64,000 bases of DNA from an uncultured Collinsella sp. (GCA_934650095.1 CAKUFT010000004.1:4342-68341), one strand, 5' to 3'; shown: positions 44,953-54,176, numbered from the stretch's first letter. Numbers and translations are program-made. Notes: generated from the letters alone by a model not told the origin.

Positions 44953-45671
44953 TCGTCACCCTCTTTGGCACACGGCTCAGCGGTGGCCGCGGTAGCCACG
45001 TCAGCATCAGGTTCCGCAGAAGTATCCTTCCCCTGGGCCTTGACCGCCACCGACACCGGACCAACCTGAATATCCCCGCGTGCCCAATCGCCATCGAGCG
45101 CACGCGCCACCCAGTGATAGATGGGAATCGTAAAGAAGATCAGTGCGGGAAAGGGGCTGGCACCAACCAGGAACATCAGTAAAAAGAACAGTAGCCAGCA
45201 CACGGCCCAATACGGGAACGACTGGAAGGGGCCCTTCACCGGAGTCACGCTGGTCGCACCGGCACCCGTCACCTGAGCCGTCGCCGCATTAGCTGCCTGC
45301 GCGCTCCAGCTTGCCGCTTGCGCCGCCTTGGCGGCGGCATCACTCGCCTGTGTTGCCGCCTCGGTAGCACGTGCTGCCGCCTCATGGGTACGGGCGCGCT
45401 CCGCTGCCTCGGCCTCGCGCTGACGGGCGCGGTCCTCGTTCTCAAACTCGATATCGTCCTCGATCTCATCGCTCGGATTGAGGAGCTCATCCAGACTCAC
45501 ACCATAGAGCTTTGCGAGCGAAATCAGATTTTCGGTATCGGGCGAGCTCTCCGCACGTTCCCATTTACTGACCGCCTGGCGCGACAGCCCCAGCTTTCGC
45601 GCCAGCCCTTCTTGGCTAAAGCCCTTGCTGCGGCGAAGGTCGGCGAGCCGCTGCGCAGTTTCTACATTCAT
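44949..45671 (-). CDS. XRE-family regulator with membrane anchor
   Basis: A 240-aa protein: an N-terminal helix-turn-helix (RLADLRRSKGFSQEGLARKLGLSRQAVSKWERAESSPDTENLISLAKLYGVSLDELL), an Ala-rich linker of about 70 residues likely to be a coiled coil, then two hydrophobic segments (about 158-205, YWAVCWLLFFLLMFLVG and LIFFTIPIYHW) and a hydrophilic tail. A membrane-tethered DNA-binding protein, probably controlling itself and the DUF4097 gene. The ATG at 45671 has AGGAGG six bases upstream; the open frame to 45920 has no ribosome site. Confidence 0.86.
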   Translation of the reverse strand: MNVETAQRLADLRRSKGFSQEGLARKLGLSRQAVSKWERAESSPDTENLISLAKLYGVSLDELLNPSDEIEDDIEFENEDRARQREAEAAERARTHEAAARATEAATQASDAAAKAAQAASWSAQAANAATAQVTGAGATSVTPVKGPFQSFPYWAVCWLLFFLLMFLVGASPFPALIFFTIPIYHWVARALDGDWARGDIQVGPVSVAVKAQGKDTSAEPDADVATAATAEPCAKEGDE

Positions 45672-45938
45672 GGTTCCTCCTATGTGATGCCAGCCGTGCC
45701 GCCGGACCGCTTTTGTTCTTAAGGCGCCTTGCACAGTTAAAAATCTATCCGCCACCGCCAAAAGCATGCCACCTATTCTAGTGAGATTTTTGACAACCGG
45801 CGGTTGCGGGCGCATATGAGCTGCGGAAATATGTCTAAACAGAGCAATGATCCGCCGCTTGGTTGTCCCCGTTGCGGCGTTAACGGTAGTATGGTCGTAC
45901 TGTTTATTCCGCACCGCCAACGGAGGGAGTCCCGCGCC

Positions 45939-46811
45939 GTGAACCGCGATTTCGCCTCATCGCTCATTCAGCTCAACAATACGTTCTATCGCGAGCACTC
46001 CGCCTCCTTTTCCGATACGCGCCAGGCCCCGTGGCCCGGCTGGGTGCGCACTATGGACATCGCGCTCGAGCAGCTCGATGTGGCCACCATCGAGCATCCC
46101 GTCCGTGTCTTCGACCTTGCCTGCGGCAACATGCGCTTCGAGAACTTTGCCGCCGGCGGCACGCTTGCCGCCAAGGGCGTAGATGGCGCGAGCCCCTCGG
46201 CGGATGCCAGCTGCCCCTTTGAGTTCTATGGCGTCGACTCGTGCCAGGATCTGGCCATCGATGCGCGCGGCCACGCCCTGCGCATCCCCAACTTGCACTT
46301 CCAGGAACTCGACGTGCTCGACGCCCTCATGAAGCTCAACCCCGCCGAGACGCCCGACGTGCTCTTCGACGCGCCACTTGCCGACATCTCGGTCTGCTTT
46401 GGTTTTATGCACCACGTGCCCTCGTGCGAGTACCGCGTGCGCGTGCTCGACGCCCTGGTGCGCCAGACGCGCCCGGGCGGCATCATCGCCATCAGCTTTT
46501 GGGAATTTATGAACGACGAGCGCATGGCGCGCAAGGCCGTTCGCGCCGAGGCCCGCGCCGAGCTCACCCCGCCGTTTGAGGGCTACGACTCCGCGCAGTT
46601 TGAAGTCGGCGACCACCTCATTGGCTGGCAAAACGACCGCCACGCTTACCGCTATTGCCATCACTTTGACGATCAGCAGATCACCGACCTGGTGCGCGGA
46701 GTCCGTACGTTCTACAAGAGCGGCGAGGTCCCCGTACGCGAGCTTGAGCGTTTCCACGCCGACGGTCGCAGCGGCGAGCTCAACCGCTATGTGATTCTCA
46801 AGCGTCTGTAG
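45939..46811 (+). CDS. Trm9/ALKBH8-like class I methyltransferase
   Basis: A 290-aa SAM-dependent methyltransferase. The opening NNTFYREHSASFSDTRQAPWPGW resembles the start of eukaryotic Trm9/ALKBH8, the enzymes that methylate carboxymethyl-uridine at tRNA position 34. The SAM loop VRVFDLACGNMRFENF, FYGVDSCQDL and VCFGFMHHVPSCEYRVRVLDALVRQTRPGGIIAISFWEF follow. Starts at GTG 45939 with GGAGGGAG upstream. trmB is downstream and Elp3 is in the neighbourhood. The tRNA role is inference; a small-molecule methylase is possible. Confidence 0.72.
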   Translation: MNRDFASSLIQLNNTFYREHSASFSDTRQAPWPGWVRTMDIALEQLDVATIEHPVRVFDLACGNMRFENFAAGGTLAAKGVDGASPSADASCPFEFYGVDSCQDLAIDARGHALRIPNLHFQELDVLDALMKLNPAETPDVLFDAPLADISVCFGFMHHVPSCEYRVRVLDALVRQTRPGGIIAISFWEFMNDERMARKAVRAEARAELTPPFEGYDSAQFEVGDHLIGWQNDRHAYRYCHHFDDQQITDLVRGVRTFYKSGEVPVRELERFHADGRSGELNRYVILKRL

Positions 46812-46928
46812 GCGTCGACGACTCGCCGCTGAGCCGTACCGCATCTTTCGGGCAAATCGCGCCCACCCCTTCCAACCCATTGCCGGAACGTGCAGCCATG
46901 CGTTTCGCACTTATGACCAAGGAGCCTC

Positions 46929-47768
46929 ATGGGAGCCGTCCACGTTCGCACGCCTAAGAACTTTGTGCTCGAGGAGCGCCTGGAGCGCTACGCCGACGCC
47001 ATCGAGACGAGCCCCGAGAACTATGCTGGGCACTGGCGTGAGGCATGCACGCCGGCTGGCGGCAAGCCCTTCGCCCGCCTTCACCTGGATCTGGGCTGCG
47101 GCAAAGGAACCTACTTGGTTGAGCGTGCTCACCGTGAGCCCGACACGCTCTTTATCGGCATGGACCAGGAGCCCATCTGCATCGCCTATGCCGCGCAGAA
47201 GATTTGCGAGCAGGAGCTGCCCAACGCGCTCGTGCTACCCCGTGGTGCCGCATCGCTGCCGCGGCTGTTTGCCGCAGGCGAGCTCGATGCCATCACCATC
47301 AACTTTCCCACTCCGCAGCCCAAGGCCAAGTACGCCAAAAAGCGCCTCGTCCATGTCGACCATCTGATGCTCTACCGTCCGCTCTTTACTGCCCGCGCCA
47401 CCGTCACGCTGCGTACCGACAGCAAGCCGCTGCGCGACTACGCCCTGGGGCAGTTTGCCGCGGCCGGTTACGGCACGCTCTGGGTGAGCGATGACGTGCG
47501 CCGCGACCATCCCGAGCATCCCGAGACCGAGTACGAATGCCGCACGCGCGAGATGGGTGCCGTCGTCTACGGCATCTGCGCCACACCCGACGCGAAGCCT
47601 ACCGAAGAGCAGCTCGCGGCGGGCCGGGCGCAGGAGCAGAGCCTCGCCTGCTATCTGCCCGACGACCTCGATGAGCTCACCTACGTGCCCCTTGGCATGG
47701 AAGAAGCCGTCGAGAACTTTAAGAACCGCGCCCGCAAGGGCAAGAAGCGTTTACCGCAGGAGTCCTAG
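46929..47768 (+). CDS. trmB: tRNA (guanine-N7-)-methyltransferase
   Basis: A 279-aa enzyme that puts m7G at position 46 of tRNA. TrmB signatures are LHLDLGCGKGTYLVERAHREPDTLFIGMDQE, then ITINFPTPQPKAKYAKKRLVHVDHLMLYRPLFTARATVTLRTDS. The usual family sequence is FPDPWPKKRH; here it is FPTPQPKAKYAKKRL, a divergent form of that substrate-loop motif. The ATG follows AAGGAG. It is transcribed after the Trm9-like gene with a 117-base gap. Confidence 0.88.
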   Translation: MGAVHVRTPKNFVLEERLERYADAIETSPENYAGHWREACTPAGGKPFARLHLDLGCGKGTYLVERAHREPDTLFIGMDQEPICIAYAAQKICEQELPNALVLPRGAASLPRLFAAGELDAITINFPTPQPKAKYAKKRLVHVDHLMLYRPLFTARATVTLRTDSKPLRDYALGQFAAAGYGTLWVSDDVRRDHPEHPETEYECRTREMGAVVYGICATPDAKPTEEQLAAGRAQEQSLACYLPDDLDELTYVPLGMEEAVENFKNRARKGKKRLPQES

Positions 47769-48078
47769 AGGCCTCTGATGGTCGCGGCGTCGGCAAACAA
47801 GCGCAAATAGCTGCCAGCGAACGACCCTCAAATCTAAGTGAGTAGACTTTTTTGCAATAGCCAAGCACAACCCACATAGCGAAAAATAAAACCGCAGGTA
47901 GAGCCCTTGCGCAAAAGCCGTGTGCTCGCGATATTGCAAAAAGTCTACTCACTTAGCTGTCAACTGCACCAAACGACTGGGTAGAACGCCCATTTCCTGC
48001 ATTTTCTCGCGCGCTGGCGCCCCATGCCGCCGCTACGCCATAATGGATGGCGGACAAACGCGAGAGAAAGCAAACCAC
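47769..48078. other. 310-bp gap carrying repeat copy 1
   Basis: Contains the 121-bp palindrome-ended element (47835-47955) between the trmB stop and the next helicase start. The rest has no gene or recognisable RNA. Apparent ORFs in both strands simply read through the element. Confidence 0.7.
47835..47955. repeat. 121-bp palindrome-ended element, copy 1
   Basis: Inverted termini TAAGTGAGTAGACTTTTT (18 exact bases) with further pairing inside (TTGCAATA, AGCACA). A central CCGCAGGTA motif is shared with copies 2 and 3. TAA, TGA and TAG occur in three different frames of the terminus. Length is exactly 121 bp, the same as both other copies. Confidence 0.9.
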
Positions 48079-50760
48079 ATGGCACAGACCACGACAGATA
48101 CTTCCGCCAGCACCGTTTCCGGCGCCGGCGCCGCTAGCTCGTTCTCGGGCGGCACAGGCACCGAGGCCGAGTTCGGCTCGCTCGGCGCGCTCTCCCCCAC
48201 CTGGTGGGAGCCCGAGGATGGCAGCGAGCCCGAGCCATGGCTCACGCCCGACCAGGCCTTCGAACGCTTCTTTGAATGGACGAGTGACCGCGGCATTGAG
48301 TTGTGGGACCACCAAGAAGAAGCCCTGATGGACCTAGCCGCTGGCGACCATGTCATTTTGGGCACGCCGACCGGCTCCGGTAAGTCGCTTGTCGCGCTGG
48401 GCATGCTCTTTATGGGCATGGCGCAAGGCAAGCGCTGCTATTACACCGCCCCCATCAAGGCCCTGGTCAGCGAGAAGTTTTTTGACCTGGTGCAGGTGCT
48501 CGGCCGCGATAACGTCGGCATGATCACCGGCGACACGCATATCAACACCAAGGCACCCGTCATCTGCTGCACGGCCGAGATCCTTGCGAACGACGCGCTG
48601 CGCGAGGGCGAAGACGCCGACGTGGGTTGCGTCGCCATGGACGAGTTCCACTACTTCGCCGACCCCGACCGCGGCTGGGCCTGGCAGGTGCCGCTGCTCA
48701 CCCTGCCCCATACACAATTCATGCTTATGAGCGCCACGCTCGGCGATGTCACCGCTATCGCCGCCTCACTCGAGGAGCACACCGGCGCCACCTGCGACCT
48801 GGTCGTCGACGCCCCGCGTCCCGTGCCGCTGAGCTACGACTATGTAACGACCTCGCTCGAGGGCACCGTCGAGCTCGCGATGCGCCGCGGCGAGGCTCCG
48901 CTCTACATCGTGCACTTTAGCCAGGACGCCGCACTTGCCACGGCGCAATCGCTCGCCAACTTTGGCATCGCCAGCAAGGAGCAGCGCGAGGCCATCAAGG
49001 AGGCTGCCAAGGGCACGAGTTTCTCCACGGCATTCGGCAAGATTCTCAAGCGCCTGCTCGGCTGCGGCGTCGGCGTGCACCACGCCGGCATGCTGCCGCG
49101 CTATCGCCTATTGGTCGAACGCCTGGCGCAGCAGGGATTGCTGCCCGTCATCTGCGGCACCGACACGCTCGGTGTCGGCATCAACGTGCCCATCCACACC
49201 GTGGTGCTCACCGCGCTCACCAAGTTCGACGGATACAAGATGCGTCGCCTGCGCGCCCGCGAGTTCCATCAGATCGCCGGCCGCGCCGGCCGCTCGGGCT
49301 TTGACACCGAGGGTATGGTCATCGCCGAAGCCCCGGAGCACGAGATTGAGAACGCCAAGCTCATGGCCAAGGCGGGCGACGACCCCAAAAAGCTCCGCAA
49401 GATTAAAAAGAAGAAGGCCCCGGAGGGCTTTGTCACCTGGAACAAGCAGACCTTTGAGCGCCTGATCGAGACGCAGCCCGAAACGCTCAAGCCGCGCCTG
49501 CGCATCACACACTCCATGGTGATCAGCGTGGTCGAGCAGGGCGGCGATGCCCGAGCCCGCGTACACGACCTCATCGAGACGAGCCTGCAGACTCCCGAGG
49601 AAAAGGCCAAGCTCGAGGTTCGTGCCGACGAGATCTTCGCCACGCTCATCGACTCCGGCGTCGTCGTGCGCACCGAGGTGCCGCCCGCACCCGACGCTCC
49701 GGCTGACGCCGCGCCGGACATCGACTACGCACTGACGGTCGACCTGCCCGAGGACTTTGCGCTCGATCAGCCGCTTTCGCCGTTCCTTCTCGCCGCGCTG
49801 GAGCTGCTCGACCCCGAGAGTGAGACCTACACCATGGACCTCATCTCGATGGTAGAGGCCACGCTCGAGGACCCCAAACAGGTGCTGCGCGCGCAGGAGC
49901 GTGCCGCCCGCGATCGCGCCATGGCCGAGATGAAGGCCGACGGCGTCGAGTACGAGGAGCGCCTGGAGCGCATCCAGGATGTGACCTATGAAAAACCGCT
50001 CGAGGACTTGCTCGATGCCGCCTTTGACAAGTACTGCCAGGAGGTACCCTGGGCCAACGACTACCAGCTCTCGCCCAAGAGCGTCCTGCGCGACATGCTG
50101 GAGAGCGCGAGCGACTTTAAGGGCTATATTCAAAAGCTCGGCATCGCCCGCTCCGAGGGCATCCTGCTGCGCTACCTTGCCGAAGCCTACCGCTCGCTCG
50201 ATCGCACCGTGCCCATCGAGAAGCGCGACGAGCGCTTGCGCGACATTATCTCGTGGCTGGGCTTTGTGGTGCGCTCGGTGGACTCGAGCCTGGTGGACGA
50301 GTGGGAGAACGCCGGCAACCCGGCCGCGCTCGACGCCGCGCCGCCTCAGGGTATCGACGAGGTTGTGGCAGACCGCCGCGGCTGCACCCTGCTGGTGCGC
50401 AATGCGCTCTTCCGCCGCGTGACCCTTGCAGCCCGCGAGCACGTCCGCGACCTGGGCGAGCTCGATGAGGACTGGGGCATGAGCGAGGTTCGCTGGCAAA
50501 AGGCGCTCGACGCCTATCACGAGCAGCACGAGGAAATCCTCACCAACGGCGACGCCCGCAGCTCGGCGATGTTTACCATCGACGAGAGCGACGAGAAAAC
50601 CGACCACGTGTGGCACGTGCACCAAATCTTTGCCGACGAGGATGGCGACCACGACTTTGGCATCATGGGCGATGTTGATCTGGATGCCACGCAAGACGGC
50701 GGCGAGGTCATCTTCGCCCACTACCGCGTCGGCTTTATCGAAGACCTGCTCGAAGACTAG
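48079..50760 (+). CDS. DEAD/DEAH RNA helicase with DUF3516
   Basis: An 893-aa SF2 helicase of the Ski2/DUF3516 group. It has Walker A GTPTGSGKSLVALGML, APIKALVSEKFFDLV, box II MDEFHYFADPDRG (DEFH rather than DExH), SATLGDVT, the GVHHAGMLPRYRLLVERLAQQGLLPVICGTDTLGVGIN segment, and HQIAGRAGRSG. A long C-terminal region from about residue 430 is the DUF3516 domain. A role in RNA processing is likely. I start at the ATG at 48079; two upstream ATGs have no ribosome site and lie in or next to the repeat element. It ends in a near-perfect bidirectional terminator. Confidence 0.88.
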   Translation: MAQTTTDTSASTVSGAGAASSFSGGTGTEAEFGSLGALSPTWWEPEDGSEPEPWLTPDQAFERFFEWTSDRGIELWDHQEEALMDLAAGDHVILGTPTGSGKSLVALGMLFMGMAQGKRCYYTAPIKALVSEKFFDLVQVLGRDNVGMITGDTHINTKAPVICCTAEILANDALREGEDADVGCVAMDEFHYFADPDRGWAWQVPLLTLPHTQFMLMSATLGDVTAIAASLEEHTGATCDLVVDAPRPVPLSYDYVTTSLEGTVELAMRRGEAPLYIVHFSQDAALATAQSLANFGIASKEQREAIKEAAKGTSFSTAFGKILKRLLGCGVGVHHAGMLPRYRLLVERLAQQGLLPVICGTDTLGVGINVPIHTVVLTALTKFDGYKMRRLRAREFHQIAGRAGRSGFDTEGMVIAEAPEHEIENAKLMAKAGDDPKKLRKIKKKKAPEGFVTWNKQTFERLIETQPETLKPRLRITHSMVISVVEQGGDARARVHDLIETSLQTPEEKAKLEVRADEIFATLIDSGVVVRTEVPPAPDAPADAAPDIDYALTVDLPEDFALDQPLSPFLLAALELLDPESETYTMDLISMVEATLEDPKQVLRAQERAARDRAMAEMKADGVEYEERLERIQDVTYEKPLEDLLDAAFDKYCQEVPWANDYQLSPKSVLRDMLESASDFKGYIQKLGIARSEGILLRYLAEAYRSLDRTVPIEKRDERLRDIISWLGFVVRSVDSSLVDEWENAGNPAALDAAPPQGIDEVVADRRGCTLLVRNALFRRVTLAAREHVRDLGELDEDWGMSEVRWQKALDAYHEQHEEILTNGDARSSAMFTIDESDEKTDHVWHVHQIFADEDGDHDFGIMGDVDLDATQDGGEVIFAHYRVGFIEDLLED

Positions 50761-50779
50761 CCGAATCAGCCGAGCAAAC

Positions 50780-50819
50780 AAAGCGGGGCCGCTGGCAACA
50801 TTGCCAGCGGCCCCGCTTT
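50780..50819. terminator. Bidirectional terminator between convergent genes
   Basis: AAAGCGGGGCCGCTGGCAA and TTGCCAGCGGCCCCGCTTT form a 19-bp perfect stem with a two-base gap, with TTTTT on the plus side and an A-run giving U's on the minus side. Confidence 0.9.
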
Positions 50820-50838
50820 TTGCGCCGTGTGCTATGCG

Positions 50839-52596
50839 CTACTCGGTATCCTCAACCTCATACGAATCGGCCTCGGCGGGCCCATCGCCCGCACCCGTTG
50901 CCGTCTCGCGCGCCTCGTCGAAGGCCGCCTTCATGGTCTTGTTGCCCCAGGTGAGCTTGCGGATTGTAAGCTCATCGGCCTTGTTGTGGGCCAGACGCAG
51001 ATTCTCGGTACTGCGACGTAGGTCGTCCTTGGTCTTCTCGAGCTGTTTGATGGCAGCGTCGATCTCCTTGATGGCCGATTCGAACTGCTTGCTCGCCAAG
51101 TTGTAGTTGCGCGAGAAACCATCCTTGAACTTTTCCATCTTGGCTTCGAAGTTCGTGACATCGATGTTCTGCTGTTTGTACTCCGCCAGCTCCTGCTTAT
51201 AACGCAGCGAGCCCATGGCAGCGTTGCGCAGCAGCGTGATCATGGGAATGAAGAATTGCGGGCGGATCACGTACATCTTCTCGTAGCGATAGCTCACGTC
51301 CACGATGCCGGCGTTATAGAGCTCGCTCTCGGGCTCGAGCAGGGTGCAGAGCACCGCGTACTCACAGCCTTTCTGGCGGCGATCGTGGTCGAGCTTCTTA
51401 AAGAAGTCCTCGTTCTTGTGCTTGGTCGAGGTTTCATCATTCTCGTTTTTCATCTCGAACATAATCGAGATGATCTCGTTGCCGCCCGCATCGCACTCAC
51501 GGAAGATGAAATCACCCTTGGTGCCCTCGGATGCATCGTTGTCTTTCTCAAAATACGCATTGGGAAACGCCGTCATGCGCAAGCGATTGAACTCGGTCTC
51601 GCAGTGCTGCTCGAGCGACTCGCCCACCATCTTGGTGGACAGGCGCACCTTCATATCCTTGAGGCGCTCAATCTCTTCGTCCTTGTAGCGGATCAACTCA
51701 TCGCTCGCGCGCTTTGCTTGGGCAAGCTCGAGCTCGTGCGCCGCCTTGGCCTGCTCCTCACGCGAATCGCGCACCGCAAGCTCGCTCGTGAGTTTCGCGC
51801 GCGCCTCATCGCGCTCACGCTCCGCCGCGGCAACCGCCTCCGACAGGTTCATTTTTGCCGTCAGCTCCTGCTCACGCAGCTGGGCGCGCAGACCCTCTGC
51901 CTCCTGCTCAGACTGAGCCTTTGCGGCGGAGAACTTCTCCTTCACCTTCGCCTGATAGTCGGCAAGCGTGCGCTCAGCTTCGCTGCGAGCCGCAGCGAGC
52001 TCGCGCTGCGACTCAGCCGCGGCAGCGGCAAGCGCCATCTCCTGAGCTTTGTCCGCCGCAGAGAGCTTCGCCTGCAGCTCGGCAATCTGGGCATCGCGTG
52101 CGGACAGGTCGTTTTGAGCGGCATTGCGCACCGCGGCCTCGGCAAGCTTGGCTTCGTCGTCCTTGCGTCCCAGCTGCGCACGCAGGTTGTCAATCTCGCG
52201 CTGGAGCTCAGCATTCTCCTTTTGAGCATCGGCACGGGCCTCAACAGCCGCACGCTGGCTTGCGCTCTCGCGCTCTGCGGCAGCGCCCTCGAGCTTGGCG
52301 CGCAGCTCGGCAAGCTCGGCGTCGCGCTTGGCAACTTCCTGCGCCAGCTCCTGAGCCGCGGCGTTTTTCTGCTCAACAAGCTGAGCGTTGCGCTGGGACT
52401 CCGCCTCCTGCAAGGCAGACGCCGAACGCGAACGCTCAAGCTCCAACGCCTGCTCGCCTTCGCGCTGGACAGCCTTCACACGTTCGTAAAGGTCATGCGA
52501 AAATTCAGCATCGCGCACCTGTTTGACGATGTCTGCATAGCCGGACGCATCAACCTTAAAGACTTGGCCGCAATGCGGGCACTTGATCTCGTTCAT
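50839..52596 (-). CDS. DUF2130 coiled-coil protein with a nuclease-like C-terminal domain
   Basis: A 585-aa protein. It begins with a zinc-ribbon-like CPHCGQVFKV, then a coiled coil of about 260 residues rich in Ala, Glu, Arg and Gln (residues 45-305). A globular domain follows with GESLEQHCETEFNRLRMTAFPNAYFEKDN and GTKGDFIFRECDAGGNEIISIMFEMKNE. The D-x-E...E-x-K spacing (GDFIF...FEMKNE) matches PD-(D/E)xK nucleases, to which DUF2130 has been related. A DNA- or RNA-cleaving role is inference. The C-terminus has more coiled coil. No immediate operon partner. Confidence 0.85.
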   Translation of the reverse strand: MNEIKCPHCGQVFKVDASGYADIVKQVRDAEFSHDLYERVKAVQREGEQALELERSRSASALQEAESQRNAQLVEQKNAAAQELAQEVAKRDAELAELRAKLEGAAAERESASQRAAVEARADAQKENAELQREIDNLRAQLGRKDDEAKLAEAAVRNAAQNDLSARDAQIAELQAKLSAADKAQEMALAAAAAESQRELAAARSEAERTLADYQAKVKEKFSAAKAQSEQEAEGLRAQLREQELTAKMNLSEAVAAAERERDEARAKLTSELAVRDSREEQAKAAHELELAQAKRASDELIRYKDEEIERLKDMKVRLSTKMVGESLEQHCETEFNRLRMTAFPNAYFEKDNDASEGTKGDFIFRECDAGGNEIISIMFEMKNENDETSTKHKNEDFFKKLDHDRRQKGCEYAVLCTLLEPESELYNAGIVDVSYRYEKMYVIRPQFFIPMITLLRNAAMGSLRYKQELAEYKQQNIDVTNFEAKMEKFKDGFSRNYNLASKQFESAIKEIDAAIKQLEKTKDDLRRSTENLRLAHNKADELTIRKLTWGNKTMKAAFDEARETATGAGDGPAEADSYEVEDTE

Positions 52597-52690
52597 AGCA
52601 GCTCCTGGATGGACGCAAATATCAACCTTCTACACTCTACCGCGCCACGCGGACAAAAAAGCGCCGCAGCCATAATGGCAACGGCGCCAG

Positions 52691-52727
52691 AACCACCACA
52701 AAGGTGCCTGTCCCCATTGTGGTGGTT
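52691..52727. repeat. Short hairpin repeat with 15-base loop, copy B
   Basis: AACCACCACAA and TTGTGGTGGTT (11 perfect bases) enclose aggtgcctgtcccca. The loop is the same length as in copy A. The repeat is in the gap after the ydjC stop. Confidence 0.65.
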
Positions 52728-52735
52728 TGGAGTCA

Positions 52736-53500
52736 TTACAGGTCGCGATAGTCGATCAGACGAAGATCGGGCTGAGCCTCGAGCCACGCCCGCAGCTCGG
52801 GGTCGATCAGTGCATCGACCTCCTTGGTACGATCGGTCGTAAGCGAGCTATTCTCTAGGATAAAGCGATCGAGATAGCCCGGATGGCACACGAAGACGAC
52901 CGTCTCGCCATCGGCCATCTCGCGAACCGTCTGCATGATTGCTTCCTTGGGCTCGTAGCCCGGCTCCATCGAGCGCATCACCATACGCAGATCGGTATCT
53001 CCGCAGCGCACCACGGCCGTGGGGTCGAAGCTCGCCTTTTGCTCCTTAAGGCCCAGCTCCTGCGCCACCGCCGAGATCGCTCGATTGAGGTTTTTGCTCA
53101 TAACGGCGTGGGCCTCAAAGTAATCGGGCTCGCGACCCACGATCTCGACAAAGCGGTCATGCTGCGCACGAATCTCAATGCAGGCCTCGTCGAAGTCAAT
53201 CAGTTCCTCGCCACGCTTAAAGTGCTCGCGGAAGGTACGGCTGCTATGGAACTCGCCGTTGCCGTCGAGCAGACTCGGGATGAGCGCCGGGTCGGCACAC
53301 GGCTTTCCCAGGCACACATTGGTATGCTGGCCCACCGCAATGCCGGCATCCGCCACGAGCGACCAGCCACGCTCGGCCTCGGGCATATTGGGCATAAGGC
53401 CCGCCGAGCGCACCAAACCCTCGTTGACGCTGCGGGCGATCCCCAGGTCAACAGCGTACGAATAACCGATATCGTCGGCACGAATGAGCAGTTGCTTCAT
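52736..53500 (-). CDS. ChbG/YdjC-family carbohydrate deacetylase
   Basis: A 254-aa metal-dependent deacetylase that removes an acetyl group from N-acetylated chito-oligosaccharides in family members. It starts LLIRADDIGYSYAVDLGIARSV, with the DD pair at the metal site. QHTNVCLGKPC and FEAHAVMSKNLNRAI provide the further His ligands, and VVFVCHPGYLD is typical of the C-terminus. The gene is flanked on both sides by copies of the same hairpin repeat (52691-52727 and 53525-53555). Confidence 0.86.
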   Translation of the reverse strand: MKQLLIRADDIGYSYAVDLGIARSVNEGLVRSAGLMPNMPEAERGWSLVADAGIAVGQHTNVCLGKPCADPALIPSLLDGNGEFHSSRTFREHFKRGEELIDFDEACIEIRAQHDRFVEIVGREPDYFEAHAVMSKNLNRAISAVAQELGLKEQKASFDPTAVVRCGDTDLRMVMRSMEPGYEPKEAIMQTVREMADGETVVFVCHPGYLDRFILENSSLTTDRTKEVDALIDPELRAWLEAQPDLRLIDYRDL

Positions 53501-53524
53501 AACGACTCCAATCTATGGAAAAAA

Positions 53525-53555
53525 CACCACAAAGGTGCCTGTCCCCTTTATGGTG
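53525..53555. repeat. Short hairpin repeat, copy C
   Basis: CACCA-CAAA and TTTA-TGGTG flank a core containing AGGTGCCTGTCCCC identical to copy B. The arms are imperfect, so it looks like a decayed copy. Confidence 0.55.
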
Positions 53556-53564
53556 GCTTGAGGG

Positions 53565-54110
53565 TTACAGTCCAAAGAAGCTTAAGATCTGGTCTCGGCT
53601 TACGGGCTTGTAGCCATTGGCATCAAGGCCGACATCGTATCGGAAAATGGGACGCTCGCGATCACGGTTGCGCGTGTTGGTACGGTCTCCCCTGCTGTGG
53701 ATATGCCCGTGCAGCATAATGGCGCCACGCGCTTTGCCGTTCCAGCTGAGCATGGGGTAATGGCTCAGAACCAGACGATATCCCTTGGCATAACCGGGAG
53801 CAATCTCCAGGTAATCGCGCACGTCATCCCAAATTTGCGGTGCGTCCGGATCCTCCCAATCGCCGTCATGGTTACCACGTATGAGCGTGACGTTTTGGCA
53901 GGCAATACGCTCGCGCAGGCGCACGGCCTCCGCCATGGGCAAGCGATACGTAAAGTCTCCCAGGATGTAGAGGCGGTCGTCCGCAGCAACGCATTCGTTA
54001 ATGGCATCGATAACCTTACGGTTCATTTCCTCGACCGAGGCAAACGGTCGATCCATATCGTGCAGGATATTCGTATCGCCCAGGTGCAGGTCGGCGGTAA
54101 ACCACATCAT
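53565..54110 (-). CDS. Calcineurin-type metallophosphoesterase
   Basis: A 181-aa phosphoesterase. The metal-binding motifs are clear: TADLHLGD at the N-terminus, YILGDFT, LIRGNHDGDW, LSHYPML and MLHGHIHSRGD. It is small enough to be a single-domain enzyme of the YfcE-like or phage-type group; the substrate is unknown. I start at the ATG at 54110, because GAGGA sits eight bases upstream; an ATG five codons earlier has no better site. Confidence 0.86.
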   Translation of the reverse strand: MMWFTADLHLGDTNILHDMDRPFASVEEMNRKVIDAINECVAADDRLYILGDFTYRLPMAEAVRLRERIACQNVTLIRGNHDGDWEDPDAPQIWDDVRDYLEIAPGYAKGYRLVLSHYPMLSWNGKARGAIMLHGHIHSRGDRTNTRNRDRERPIFRYDVGLDANGYKPVSRDQILSFFGL

Positions 54111-54176
54111 CGTCTGTGTCCTCATTTCGCAACGCGTTTTACTGAAACAAGTATACAGACGCTTTAACAGGACCGC

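Noticed and set aside
49108..50781. A 557-codon minus-strand frame opposite the DUF3516 helicase
   Set aside because: Same reasoning: compositional shadow of a clear helicase gene.
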